Positions 46,537 to 60,186 of a DNA stretch of 64,000 nt are shown here, piece after piece; the first letter of the stretch is position 1; the number at the start of each line of letters is the position of its first letter. The translations under genes were made by a program, and so were the position numbers. This stretch comes from Rachycentron canadum (Eukaryota; Chordata; Actinopteri; Carangiformes; Rachycentridae), in the NCBI GenBank assembly GCA_038496675.1, contig CM076669.1, positions 15,632,230-15,696,229 on the forward strand. The letters are read 5' to 3'. The notes beneath the pieces are model-generated. The model worked only from the letters and a program-made list of their open reading frames with translations, was not told the origin of the DNA and did not search any database.

Positions 46537-48779
46537 AAAATCTTGATTTATATTTTATACTCACATAAAAAGTGAAGAGAATGAACATTTGTCTATTTGA
46601 GTGTACATATGCCAAGTTTTATACTAATGCAGATTATACATGTTTGTGCAACTGTGTGTATGTATATGAGCTTGTTGTGTGTTCATATTTGAAAGTATTC
46701 AGCCCATACAGATATGCATGAGGATTAGTAGAAACATTTGTTTGTACCTTATAGAGATGTGTTTGAGGGTATGTGTGAGCCCCTGTGTGTCCATGACTGT
46801 TCATATCGATTCGGTGCATGCAGTGTGTGTGGGTTTGAAGAGTGTGTGTCCCAGAGGACTGACAGCAGAGCTAGGACTGAATTTGAATGCAGGTCATCGT
46901 GCTGCAGCTTGTAGATTCAGATTCTGTGTCTCTCTGCTGCTGCTCTACGCTCAGGATGGAAATCCCTCCAACACAGCATGCATACCGATAAAATCTAACA
47001 ACCTCCTCCCTCCCACTGCGATCGAAGCCCGTCAGCTCTGAAGGGACTGACGGTGAATCCAGGGGACTTGGCTGGTGATCCTGCAGAGCACTGGTTCCCA
47101 CACTTTGATGAGTTTCTGAGGGTGTGGTCTCAGATCGTCTGTCCACTCACTCGGGCACAAAACTGACAGGGGCAGTGGCATAATTGGATTGATGTTGGAA
47201 TGTGTGTGGCCGTCAGCTTCTTATTTAATTCTTCTGACTCACTCATTAAGCTTGGAAGCAGCTCTTTAATTATTTTCAGCTCTGGCTAATTAAGGATGGA
47301 AGTATGGTGTGAATGAAAATAAATGAAAGGTGGGCTTCAGCTCGCGCTTGTTGACGGCACCATAAATTTTCCATTTCAAAAGAACTGGGTTTGTAACTTT
47401 AATTGCAGAGTAAAAGAAAATGAGTTTATTTTTGCCAGGCTGCATGACACAAGTTATGATTTGCAGATACAGAGTTTTCATAAAGTTTGAGTATTTGGGT
47501 GAGATGTACAAAAGATGGTCAAACCTGATGCAGCTGAGGGGAGTGAGGTTGATCATGACATGTTGAGTTGAGCTATGAAAACACTGGACCCCACATTTGC
47601 TATTGTCGAGAACAAAATGTTGTCTAGAATTAACCCTGACAACATCACCACCGAGAGATGAGTTTCCAGTAGTAGCCCCAGATTTTTATCTCAATCAAAA
47701 TCTGAATAATTTTTCATAGTTTAAACATGTCCAGTTACCTGATCATGAGACTTGGAAGATGAGTGAGATGAGGTTCCAGTAGCTGTGCCCTTTTATCAAG
47801 GTTTTCACGCTGCTCTGTTGGTGTTTTTATTGAAGCTCAGCATCCAACTAGCTTTGCAGTGAGATAACTTCCATATTTGTTATCCTGCTTGCCCGAGCTC
47901 TGATTTGCAAATTTCTCTGACTGAGGGAAACAGCAATTAAGCTTGTCCCATTTGAGTCACTGAACAAATCTGAGATGTGGCCATTGGTTCAGACATCTGT
48001 AACCAGGCAAGACGTTGGACTTCATTTATAAAATATCACACAGGGTTTGGCCAATCTTGCCCAGTCAGGATGACATTGACATCCACTTCACCACAGCTGA
48101 GGATCAGGAATTACTTTCTAGCATTTAGTCTAGTTTAGTAGGTCACGGCACAATTTCCTCTCTGATATTCTCGCTCATGTTTAACACTGACATTGTGATG
48201 TCAGATTTGAGAAAGCTCCACTGCTCCTCTTCCTCCAAAAACAAAGAAGCCATGCTGCAGAGCCTCTCCCCCCTCTGCTCCCACAGTGCATAAATCCACC
48301 ACAGACTGACACTTTCAAATCCCTTTTGATGTGATATTCACATCTGCTAAGAGTAATCCTCTGAACAGTATCTTTAGAATCTCCTCTCCACAGCCATGTC
48401 TTAATCCAATCTGCTGTTTATAAGAAAACCCTTTTGCTCTGGGCCCCCAATTAGGCAGCTTAACTGGCTTGTGGTGAACAAATCACCGTGCATGGTATGA
48501 ATGGATTTGAATTTGAGTTTGAATTGAAACCCCTCGGTGGAGGTGGTGCAGATGCCTCACAGATTGAGCTTTTGCTGCATTATACTGATAAATAAATAAA
48601 TCACTGATAAATAATAAATCTGTTTATTTTCTTGAACCCCCAACCACCTCAGCCAGTTGAATGCTGTGTGTGTTCTGATCAAACTGTCGGCTTAGCTGCC
48701 TGAATTTACGTTTTCTACAAATGACAGATGAAGTGTAATTTATCTGAGGTCAGTGTGCCAACACGAGGGGAACACTTAC
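46537..48779. other. Intergenic; nothing recognised
   Basis: AT-rich sequence with a GC-balanced stretch at 46.8-47.15 kb. Open frames there (46679-47041 plus, 46871-47146 minus) carry no known domain. Confidence 0.5.
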
Positions 48780-49160
48780 AAGTGCAAGGTCAAAGCTGAT
48801 GTGGCTCGCCGCAGGTGTGAGTACACAGGCTATTATTTCTGAGGTTGGAACAGTGGGAATGGAATCCCATTTTTCTTTGACATTAGGGAATTATTGCCTC
48901 TCTTTGGTCAGACCTGTAATCATTTGCACAAATGGCATTTGTGCTTCTCTAACTGTGTTCACCAGCCTGCTCTCGTTTGAAGGGCAGCACTCGGGTGCAG
49001 CCCAGCATTTGCCCCATCTGCCAGTGCTGTTGATCAAGCTGCAAATAAGAGTGCTGTCCTCTCAGCACAGAGAGTCCAAACTGTTTCATTATACAGTGTA
49101 TTTCTCTTGAAGGCTGCTTTTGGGCACAAGCGGTCAGCATGGGGCATTGATTGCCTTTAT
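48780..49160. promoter_or_regulatory. Candidate non-coding regulatory element
   Basis: Unique and GC-balanced. It contains a perfect 8-bp palindrome pair GCACAAAT-GGC-ATTTGTGC (48926-48944) and several CATTTG/CAAATG E-boxes. No known protein in either strand. Low-confidence texture call. Confidence 0.28.
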
Positions 49161-49346
49161 GTAAGGTAGGATGCTTTTTTTGTGCTTGGCAGCGAGAGGC
49201 TGGTTGACAAATAATACTTAACTTTGTTAAGTCAAATCTCAGTGGTTGCAGCTACTGAAACAGGGGGAAAGAGGAAGCCATGAAACAGCACAGTAGCCAA
49301 TTGAAAAACATCCTTTAGATTTATCATTAAAGCTCCACTACAGTCT

Positions 49347-49737
49347 ACTGGTCGACCTCCAGGTGGTCTTTGATTATAAAGCAGTTCTAGATTGATACGG
49401 TGAAAGTATCAAAGGTCTCAGTCCACAGAGAAATGCTCACAGCCTGTATTCAGAAACTGAGCCTTAAACCCAGCCATCAGGACCTATTCACACCTGGACC
49501 CATTATCCAACCTTGCAGGATTTTTAGGAGTGTTTAATTAAAATCTGCTATATTTTAATTGGATCACTCATCAAACAGTCCAATCCAATCCAATCAGAAG
49601 ATTGATTGGCTGACTGAACTGACCAGAGAGGAGATGTACAACTACAGATGGTGTTTGGTTCTTAAAACCACAAATATGTCTTCTTATGGATATCAGCATT
49701 TCAGATAAAACACTGGAGAAGTTCAAGTATGGGACCT
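49347..49737 (+). mobile_element. TTAA-MITE, left end eroded (copy 8)
   Basis: The left edge begins at about GGTCGACCTCC with no TTAA. The right end GTATGGGACCT is followed by TTAA (49738-49741). The internal blocks GTCCACAGAGAAATGCTCAC and GGATCACTCATCAAACAGTC are present, but the GTGATGTCAC block is deleted. Confidence 0.78.
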
Positions 49738-49741
49738 TTAA

Positions 49742-52689
49742 CAGCGTTTCCTGATTCCAAGGCCAAGGCAATAGAAGCCCAACGCAACATGCAGGCTATT
49801 CATCTTCATAATGCACAGTTAGCAAATGAGTAATTAATGTATAATTTGAAACAGAGTCTTTGTTGTGAGCTGAGTCAGTGGAGCTGAAACTTCAGAACTC
49901 TGTCAGTTATGTAAAATCCAAACACTTTACCTTGTTCACCTTCAATCAAAATTTTTTTCCACATGGGCAGCTCCGGCACTTTCTTTGTGTATTGCATTTT
50001 AGTACAATGTTCAACACTACACTCAAATATCACATTACTGTTTAGCTGTAGCTGCTGCTGGTGTTTAGATTATGCTTTATTTTGACATTTTCCTGCATGA
50101 ATAGTAAGTGCGTATAATCAAAATATGGTTTGATTTGGCAGGTGCAACGGTACCCTGTGGAGTTCTCTTGTGAACAAAATTACATTTACATTAAAAATGG
50201 GGTCGAACAAATGCTCTGAATTCCTCCCTTTCTCCTGAAAGATTTGCAAGCCCTGTTTTAGAGCATTTGATGGCAGCTTCATTTAATTTGCTCTCTGTTC
50301 TCCTGCTTTTTGTTCTGGAATTGCTACTATTGTTGACATTTTACTGCCACCAGCTGTCAGTCAGTGAGAGCATTAAGACATTAACCCACAAGTCAAACTG
50401 TCCATGCATGTGCATCTTGTCACATGTGAACGAGACACTAACGAAACAGGGACTTGCTCCATATCCTCGCTGGTGGTGACAAATTCCACAGGGTACCTTT
50501 ACAATAGGCTTGGTTATTTGTTGACAAGGATCTGACTGCAAGAGAGAGGCGTAACTTTAAGTCATCCAAACAACACAGCACCACATGAAATGTCAAAATT
50601 AGATGTTGTCTGCAAGATGGCAGATCATGTGAAGATAATGGCAGCTTGACACATGAAGACAAAATGTACAGTTTTAAGACTGTTTGTCTGTGTTTTCATG
50701 AATATTTGCCACTATTGTAGACAAAACATTAGCATTTGTCATTTATCTATATTCTACTGCTTACCTCTTGCGTTGCAGAGGCAGCAGTCTATGTGGGACC
50801 CTGATGTCCCTCTGTCCCACCACTTCCTCCTGCTCTTTGCCAGCAGGTTGAGAGTGGCTCTGTCAGCACTGAGAGTGAGCGGCTGTGAGGACTGGTAAAA
50901 TGGATCTGTCGCATTCTGCTGGTTGGTGCTGCGGTTAGTGCCGGAGCCTCTGTGTGAGATGTATCTTCTTCACTGCTCCAAAACAGAAGTTGCAGGTGGA
51001 TGCACAGTGTGACTTCCTGTACAGGGTACTTATCAGCAGCAATGAAGAACTGATGTCTGGTAAACAATGTAACATTAGCATGAACTTTAGCTGTCAGCAT
51101 TTACAAATTACATGGTATCCGACTGGTGCATAAACTCACACGTACTCATCGATACCTGATCCCGTATTTTAGGTAGAATCAGACACATTTCTGATATTAG
51201 TACCGAAATCAAACCAACCCTAGTTGAAGAGGGCGTAACTGTATTGTAGCCTGCAAACAGATCCTTTTGTATTTGTTAACTATTTAGTGTCACTGAGCTT
51301 CCAAGAACCGTCTGTGCTGGTCTTTAAATAGCCTTCACCCAACAAGGTCTGGTTGAGTACGGTACATTGCAGCAGTGACGCCGTGATTTAAAGAGACTGT
51401 ATTCTTTATGTGTTTTATTTGTGTAGACATACAAGTGATGAGCCTATAAAGATCAGAGCTGCAGTGGATATGGAACCAAAAACTTTGACATGTTCTCTTG
51501 AGCTGTGCACACAGCTGCTGTATTCACTCTGTTTGGTTTTACACTAGTTATGTGCCAATCTCACCGCCCTGTAAACATCACCAATCTCCAGTGAGAAGGG
51601 AGACAAAGGCAGATTGAAACTGCCTGGAAAACACTTCATAAGTTCACATATGTTGTGTTGTAGTTCCCCCTTCAGAGGTCACATTGTTACCCATGGGCAT
51701 TACAGCAACTCTGCCCTCTCCTTCAGTGATGTTTTCCAAACCAACAGAGGATTTTGTGCTGACGCCTCTTACGGTGCACCATAGCTGTGGGCTTTCACGT
51801 CACACTGATCGTGTGCGACCCCTGGGATCCACACTTATGGAAACACTCTCTCAATGCGCTCTTGTTGTAAAATAGCCTCAAGGTAGCCATGATACAGTAG
51901 CTTTATCAAGGCTTTTTTTTTCCATTTCGTGACACAAACACAAGGCTGCTTTCAACTCCAAATCTGATTTAGTGGAGCTGTTAACACAGCTGCAGAATGG
52001 CAGTCTGCCAAAGTGGGGAATAAATTTGAACAAAAATAAAGTAACATGAACATCAATTAAACACAGACTTGAGAACCAACAGATTGCTCGTTGTGTTTGT
52101 CTCTGCTTCGTTTTCCTTCCTCAAATTTCAGGCTGAGAACAAGGCTGTGTGTGTGTGTGTTCATCTGTGTATATGTCACAATAATTATCTTTGATATATT
52201 ATGAATTATTCGATTTTTTTGTTCTGCCCCGCTGACTATGCACAGATTTACAACCAATGAGGATTTGGCATTTGGACAGAAAAGTGGCTACAGAATGGTA
52301 AAAATAGATACAGTGAGAAAAAATGCAGTGAAGAAGTGCTGTTTAATGGATGCATTTAGCTGCATTTAATGTTTTAAAAGAGCCTCTTAGAAATGGAAAT
52401 CATGAGGATGAATACAGAGAGTATAATTCCTACCTGGAGCAAAATATTCAGTCATTCAGTCAAGTCTTTGCTCGAGACAAACTGATAAAAACATGTTTAT
52501 GCCACCATATTCTCCATCACGACCCACCCGACCAATCAGCGCATCCAAAGTGACAAAACTGTTGACTAGTGTGGGGTTTCAGAGAGGAGACAAGCTTCAA
52601 GGCAAGGGTTAGAGATGATCAATGGGATGGACCCAGGTGGGAACCTCAGGGGCTGAAAAATAAAGCAAACATAACTGACAAAGCTGCAG
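49742..52689. other. Intergenic; nothing recognised
   Basis: AT-rich sequence. A short stretch near 51150-51230 (ATCGATACCTGATCCC) resembles the end of a hAT-related repeat but is too decayed to delimit. No gene. Confidence 0.5.
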
Positions 52690-53035
52690 TTCTTCTAGTG
52701 ACCACTAGAGTCTGGCTCCAACAGTGAGTCAGTCCCCATAGACTCCCATGTTAAAATGTTCAGCATTACGACAGTCTTCTGTACTTCACGACAACAGGGG
52801 TGAATTTTTATATAATGTTTACATTGGATTAAAGTTCTGCATAACTGAAGGCTTGCATGCTTTGAGTATGTTGCCAGAAACCAGGATGCACCGTACCCCC
52901 ACTTTATGCTCATTCTGGATCAGACGAGAGTTAGTCAGAGTCAGGCTCTGCCAAGATGGAGACGCTCACTCTGAGCTTCAAAACCACTCATTGAAAACCT
53001 ATGGGTGACGTGACAGAGGCTAGGCCAATCTTTAT
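52690..53035 (+). repeat. Teleost interspersed repeat related to 10968-11395 (copy b)
   Basis: Contains CTAGAGTCTGGCTCC, CCCATAGACTCCCATG, GCCAAGATGGAGACGCTCAC and CCTATGGGTGACGTGACAG, typical of a widespread fish non-autonomous element. Frames inside it are not genes. Confidence 0.6.
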
Positions 53036-54894
53036 TTTCATCTCTGAATGGACCCTAATAGTACTGGTAGTAAACTACTAATGTACTGCAGGCCAACCTC
53101 CACTGGCTGTGGGTTAGATAATGTTTTTATTGAAAAAAACAAAAATTAGGGGAAATGTAGAACAGAATTTAAACCAACTATTCTACATATATATTCTGCA
53201 GGATTTCAAGATCTGATTAAACAAATTTGTCTTGTGTTAAGTTTGTTTCTCTCATAATCATAATTCTCTTTTTTTCTCTGAATTAAATTTGAATCACAGT
53301 GGAAAAAGCTTTATTAAAACTAAATAAAGAATGCCTCCTCATGACCATGATCTTATTTCTCCAAATAAATATATAAACATAGTAGTGTTACATTATTGTG
53401 GATGCCTTAAGTTAATTGAAATATAAGTTTTTCAAGGACATATGTTGGTTCCTTTTACAGTATTTACGATAAATGCTTAGAAAAAAACTAATTTTCTCAA
53501 TCTCACAAGTTGCCCTCTTAACATCACAATATGAATCTTTTCTCAAACAACTTTGCTGGACTGGTTCAAAGCTTCACCTCACCATCACTGTTCCGTGTTA
53601 CTTCTCTGATTACCGTCTACAGCAGTAGACAAGATAGCGAGGCTAATGAACACATGTCCTCTGTCATCTGTGACCTGCAGCTTGCAGGCTGATATATTTG
53701 CATATGGACTGGAGCTAAATCAGCTGCAGGCATGAGCTGGGCAAGACCAAAAATAACTGTCATAACATTATTGACATTTGTAAACTAACGCCAACACTTA
53801 ACAGATTTTTGATAAATCATTGTTTGGTTTATAAGTTAAAAACCTTCAGTCCGAGCACTATGCTGCCTTCCCACAAAGCTTTAGTGTGTTGTATTTACTT
53901 AAACTGCGGCTTATCAAAAGTGTCCCTACTGTACACACCCATCTCTGCTCAATTATGGTACTGTGTTCTCCTCCAAAAGATTGACAGTGCTGACAGCTTG
54001 TTGGTTGATCCCTTCAAGACGTTTCTGAGGATGGGACTTAATTATAACCTCTTTTGATCTGTAAACTCCGGCAGAGTCTGGCTCTCTGTGGAAGGAGAGT
54101 CATCCATCTCCTCTGCCCACGGTTTGCACAATTTACATTTGCAATGCAGATTTTTTTTCTTCTACTTTTCTGGTATTTCAGACATTTAAGCAAGTTACTG
54201 CACATGTAACACAAAATGATATGCACAACAGCAGGAGCAAATCATCACAGTACAAACACTGTTTTAAACGTAGGGCATATTTGGTTTGATACTAAGTACA
54301 ACCACATATTATCTGTGGAAGACTCTACGGAGCAACACAACATCGCCACAGGGTTGTAAACAAGCCAACAGTTCAGCCATGTTATGAACACCTCAGGAGT
54401 GGTCACAAGATAAATCTCAGGGGTCCGCTTAATTTACTTACTGCATTTTACTTCTAGGGGAGCAGCACATTAAGCCCCTTTACACAAAACAAGCAGAGGA
54501 ATTAAAAGTGAGCACACTGGAGGCGTTTGTGATAATTACTCATTGAACAGCAAAACAGTAAAACTACGGCAAGAACAGTAGGTCATAATTAATCCACGAA
54601 GTTGGTCTGTAAACATGACACAGAACATACTGTACTATATTCCCCAGATCATAGCAGTGAACTTGGTAAATACGTTAGCAGTAAACCTTTAACAAGATCA
54701 AAGGTGTAATAAACCTTTAATGGTTTTAATAAAGCTGATCACAGTAAGATGCATTCTCTGGAGCAGCAAGCTGTCGTAGCTGGTTTACTTCGGATGTTTG
54801 AAGTGTAAGTTACACTTTAACCTTTAGGAATAATTAGGTTTTAGTCTTACCTCCTCATGGAAAGGTGGAAGGCACAGGCACACAGCACAAGTTT
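53036..54894. other. Intergenic; nothing recognised
   Basis: AT-rich sequence without coding signal. Confidence 0.5.
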
Positions 54895-55345
54895 TTATTT
54901 TGCTGTGACAGTCGGGGGCCAGAGAAGCCTCCATCGGTCCCATTCTATCGAACGCAATATCTCTGAAACACTTTAAGGGAATTTCTTAAGATTTGGCTCA
55001 AATGTCCACCTGGACTCAAAGACGAATCATTTAGAGTTTGGAGAACAAAATTAAAAGTTCAAGGTCACAGGGACCTTATGTTTTTGTGAATGCCACTTAT
55101 TGTGGATATATTGTGAATTCAATATATCAAGAACACCCAGAGGGAATTTCAGTACAAAAAATGATCTTTTTTAGCCATAACTCATTGGTTCATGTGCTGA
55201 TTTTCATACAAATGTCTAATAAGATACAATGATTTAATGATGACATTTTATATCTTAAAGGTCAAAGGTTAACTTTACTGTGACATCATTATGTTCTGCA
55301 AAAACACATTCGACTGTAATTCATGAAGGGGAGCTTGTGACCATA
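54895..55345 (+). repeat. Teleost interspersed repeat, GAACGCAATATCTC type
   Basis: GAACGCAATATCTCTGAAAC, AAGGGAATTTCTTAAGATTT, GTCCACCTGGACTCAAAGA, CAAGGTCACAGGGACCTTAT and AGCCATAACTCATTGGTTCA occur in the order of a well-known fish repeat. The class is uncertain. It contains a DR1-like motif at 55259-55271. Confidence 0.6.
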
Positions 55346-56584
55346 TTACCTACAACCTGGTTGTTTGGTGGATGAATAGAACTGTTAGGTAGTAATTCTT
55401 TCTTTCTTTATTTTTGTGTATGTGAATTAAAAAAAGATTTAAAAATCAGATTTTATTTTAACAAATGTTTCAGCAGCACTGGCCGGAGTTAGGTACAGTG
55501 GTGGTGGAGGGGAGGGCTGGGTCTGCTGCAGTGAATTCACTTTCCTCCATCTCAGTCACGGGTTTGCTTTCAGTGTTTGGGGCCTTACCTTTCGTCTGTG
55601 CCTCGTCGTCTTCCAGAGACATGTTAGTGGCACTGGCCCGTGAAATTGTAAAATCGCTAATGACATTTTCCTTGCATAATGGCATCCCTTGAAATGGTGC
55701 TTACAGCTGCCGGTGCTTTGATTGAGGAGAATAGTGTATGTGTGTGTGTGTGTGTGTGAGTGAGTATATTTGTGTGTGTGTATGTGTGTTGAAGGGGCAT
55801 GGCTGAGGACACACGTCCCCCATTTTTCAATTTCTGCAAACCAGACTGCCAAATGTGCTTAATGTGGGTTATAAATTTAATTGGATGGATAACTGTGCCC
55901 TTTTTTAATGCCACCTTTAGCCATGTCCTTGACTTCTCCATTCACTGAGACATTTTCTATTCATCTTTGTGTTTATACAGTATTTTGCTTGAAGCGGAAA
56001 TAGATTGTTTTTTGCTTTGACTTATCGCTAAATGTTGCTTTCATAATATGATGGATCATTTATTGACACCATTGGTATAAACTTTGCTTTCACTATTCAG
56101 TTCTGTCTGTCACTGTGCATGAAATATTGAAGGAAAAATGAAAACTTGGTTTATGGCACAGAGGAAGTGTTTTTGTTTTCTCCAGTAGTTTTCCCGAGGT
56201 AGTGGAAATGTCAGCTGGAACAACTACAGTAACTGTAGAAACTCCATTCGGCAGAAGAAAACAAGATCTCATTGTCAGAGGAGTCAAAGAGGGTGAAGAT
56301 GTAAAGTGACAGAAAGGATCATGAGAGTGAAGGGTTGGGATGAGAGAGGACTAGTGAGGACCCTGGTGAGATTGTTTAAACTTAATGGATTTTTTCACAG
56401 ATTTGTCCCAGGAGTGTTGCTGGATGCAGAGCTGCAAACTGCTGTTCAGTTGGCCTTATTTCTATGAAACATAATTATTAATACAACCTAGTGTTTAATG
56501 ATCCAAGCACTGAGGACCTGAAGTCCTTCTGCATGTGCATGGAAATACACACACAAAAGATTTTTTTGAAAATTGATGAGACAA
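55346..56584. other. Intergenic; interrupted TG-rich stretch at 55736-55790, no gene
   Basis: The 55.49-55.70 kb part is GC-balanced with frames on both strands but no recognised domain. Confidence 0.5.
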
Positions 56585-56870
56585 AATCCAGGAATACTTG
56601 ACATTTTGGGGACTATATTATTGTATGTTCTCACTCAGAAGCTATAGCTATCAAGTAGCTATTGAACAAGAGCCAGGAGGTAATTCAGTGTAGCATAAAC
56701 ATTGGGAGCAGGTCTGGATATTGAAGCTTGAACAGTAGCAATCACACATGGACAACATGCAGCTAGCACTAACATATCTATGCTAGTTTATGTACTGTTT
56801 AAAAGGTGTTGGTTGGTAGGTGAGCTAGCTGTTTCCCCTGCTTCAACTCTTTATGCTAAGCTATGCTAAT
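56585..56870. repeat. Teleost interspersed repeat, CATTTTGGG...GCTAGCTGTTTCCCC type (copy c)
   Basis: TTGACATTTTGGGGACTATA at the left and GAGCTAGCTGTTTCCCCTG, TTTATGCTAAGCTATGCTAA at the right. This is the same family as 25018-25430. Confidence 0.5.
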
Positions 56871-57068
56871 CAGACCTTGGCTCCATCTCTCTGCAAAGCA
56901 GTCAGACATGAGAAGAACACTGGTACCAGCTGGTCTGTGCAAACTGAAACTGAGCTTACAAGAGGACATGACATCAAAAGTTTATCTTATTCAGACACAG
57001 GTATTGTGTCAAAAATAGTCAATATTCAGAATGATGGCTTATACAGTTCTAAGTCTACAAAGACAAGT

Positions 57069-57396
57069 TTGAGTTGAGTCCCTCTTAGCTGAGTCTGAGT
57101 CATCACAGTTGGATCTGTGTTGTAGGATGGGCTCCACAGTCAAAGAGCTGGCACACAAATTAAAAAAAAGTCCACATTAAAAACACAAATGACAGAGCTG
57201 TCGCCATTTCAAGTTTATTCACTGTGTGTGACAGAATAACCAAGCAAATACACTCACGTGCAAAAAATGTCTCCAGACTCTTCAACTCCACACACAGTAC
57301 ACAGGACTCAAGTTGGAGTCCAAGTCCGAGTCGTCAGTGTTCAAGTCCATGTCAGGTTCTGGACTTGAGTCTCAGTCGTGGACTCCAGAACCCCAC
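57069..57396. repeat. GAGTC-rich interspersed repeat (copy b)
   Basis: GTTGAGTCCCTC, GATGGGCTCCACAGTCAAAG, an A-rich block, CAAGTCCGAGTCG and ACTTGAGTCTCAGTCG match 7133-7402 in order. Confidence 0.6.
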
Positions 57397-57844
57397 CACT
57401 GTCAAGTTGTCCTGTGGACTTTGCAGTTCATTTTAAAACTGAGAAGACGTCAGCAGATAATTACACACTGTACAGTGTGTGTGTGTGTCACAGCTTACAC
57501 AGTGTGTTCATTGTAGACTAAACTGTGTTTTAGTAGTGTAAGTGAACAAAGGCACTAAACAGCAACACCATAAAAAGATAGTGGACTATAAACGATTCAT
57601 TCACTCACTGACATAATTAACTGTTGCTATTTCAGTCCCAGCATGTGACGTGTGTTGTTGTGTGGGTGTGTGTGTATTTATGTGTAGGAGTGGTGTGGAT
57701 TTGTCTGTCTGCGTGTTTTGGTATGTTTGTCATTTTTTGTGTGTGAAGGTGTTGGAGGTTGATACCAGTATAATCAGGCTGAAGTCACTGCTGCTTATGT
57801 TCCTCATTTTAAATTTGCTTTAACGATCACGCCAGAGAATATGT
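57397..57844. other. Intergenic; short TG-rich patches only
   Basis: Interrupted TG runs at about 57474-57490 and 57650-57680. No gene recognised. Confidence 0.5.
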
Positions 57845-57845
57845 A

Positions 57846-57877
<32 letters not shown>

Positions 57878-57888
57878 TGTGTGTGTGT
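57845..57888. repeat. (TG)n microsatellite
   Basis: TG array with one ATG interruption. Confidence 0.93.
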
Positions 57889-58360
<472 letters not shown>

Positions 58361-58611
58361 GTTATTTCTATCTATTTTAGGATTTCATTTTAAGTGTGAT
58401 TCGCTGAGCTATAGTCTTAACCATGTCTATTTTTATAACTTTCTTCAATTACCTTTTTATTATAATTCAATGTAGAATCATGAAATCATCATGAATTTTA
58501 GGTCAAGTAGACGTCAGTACCTTATTAAGGCAGGAATAATTTATATAACATCATGCAGGCATTGAATTCAACACAGGTTGCCTTTACTGGTCTCACTTCT
58601 TTCTTTGGCTT

Positions 58612-58842
58612 CAACCTCCGGAGCCTCTTCAGGGATTCTGAGGCATTCCCTGGGCAGATGGGATATATAATCCCTCAGGCGTATTCTGGGTCTGCCGCAA
58701 GGTCTCCTTCCAGTCGCTGTGTCTGAATGCCTCCACAACGAGGTGTCCTGGGGGCGTCATAATCAGATGCCCAGACATCTTTGAGGGATCAGCTAACAAA
58801 CTGTACTTTGAAGGGGGAGTAGTGGCTCAACGCCAAGATCCT
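58612..58842. mobile_element. Non-LTR retrotransposon (LINE) fragment
   Basis: GAGGCATTCCCTGGGCAGAT, TATTCTGGGTCTGCCGCAAG, GGTCTCCTTCCAGTCG and AATCAGATGCCCAGACATCT reproduce a strongly conserved stretch of a widespread teleost LINE. The family is not assigned. No intact frame remains. Confidence 0.55.
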
Positions 58843-59759
58843 TGTGGCATCACACCCCTGCTGTCACCAAACTAATCCCTTGTTCTTAGGTGCACTGAAT
58901 CTGAATCAAGTGTAGAATTACTGGATTCTGTCACTTCCAATTAAATCTGTAAACTGTAGAGATGTAATTACTGAATTTAAATAACCCAACCACAAATAAT
59001 ATGAATGTTTAATATTTGGACAAGTGTTCTTGGTCTTTTTTCCTTTTTTATGATGTGTAATCAGTGTGCAAGCAAAGCGTTCTTGTTGAAATGAGCTTTC
59101 TCTCCTCCTCCATGTGTGTGCTCACATACATATATGAAGACGAGCTTCCAATAATGTTGTTCTCATTTACATGTTTATCTGTTTCTGTTGTCAGACAACA
59201 GAACATGTATTAAATAGTGACTGAAACGTGGCCCATTAAGACATGTTGTCATCTGACAAAATCACAGAACACATAAGTTAAGACCAAAGACTGAGTTCTG
59301 ATTACAGCTGTATTTGGTGTAAAATGATCACTCAGGGACAAAGTTAAAAGCAACACAATATATATCTTATTCTAGGCACACAGCCTCAGTTACTGTAACC
59401 AACTGCTGCTGCTGCTCTGTTGCTCACTGCACAGAGTATAGAGAGATAGTGACATTGACTCTTTTCTAACAAGCCAAGGTTTGTATAAAAAGTTGATGGA
59501 TCTGTTACTATGTGCAAAAAAATCTGGTGACAAAAGTACAACGTTGGAAACTTTGCTGTTTGCAGCAATTTATTTTAAAAGGGCATCGGCCAATAAGGAA
59601 ACAATAACCCAGTCACATGGCATTCAGCTGACCAATGGTGGAAATGTAATCACTCAGTCAGTCACACAGATCATATACCTGACCCTACTGTTGTGGTCCA
59701 GCCAAAAATGGACTGAGGTATCTGTCAATTTCTGAAATATACATATATATACATGCACA
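58843..59759. other. Intergenic; nothing recognised
   Basis: AT-rich sequence without coding signal. Confidence 0.5.
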
Positions 59760-60186
59760 CAGTACTGTGCAAAAGTCTTAGGTCACCCTTAGATTTGTTG
59801 TTTTATTTATATATAATTATTTCTCAGTCTCTTTATTAGAATACAAACAGAAAATACAGCAAGTAATAGTAAAACAGAAAAAAATCTGAAAAAACAGCTT
59901 CTGTAGGTGAGTGTTGGTGTTAACAATGACATTAGTTATGGCTCCATTCCATTTAGGTTTAAGAGCCGGTTCCTGCTGTTGCTCAAGTGTCAGAGGAGGT
60001 CACCCTGAATACTTGACTCAGTAGCCTATAGAAACTGATTCTTTTCAAATTTTTGTCTGTTTTTTAATCCTGCTACACATTTCCTGTATTTTCTCATTCT
60101 ATTAAAATAAAGAGACTGAGAAATAATTATATATGGTCATTATAGCATTGATAAAACAACAAATCTAAGGGTGACCTGAGACTTTG
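59760..60186. mobile_element. Fold-back Tc1-like derivative
   Basis: Left end CAGTACTGTGCAAAAGTCTT, then GGTCACCCTTAGATTTGTTG and TTATTTCTCAGTCTCTTTAT. The right side is the inverted complement (AAAGAGACTGAGAAATAATT ... CAACAAATCTAAGGGTGACC), giving arms of about 75-90 bp. The interior (CTCCATTCCATTTAGGTTTA) is the reverse complement of sequence next to the left end of the 63323 element. No transposase. Confidence 0.75.
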
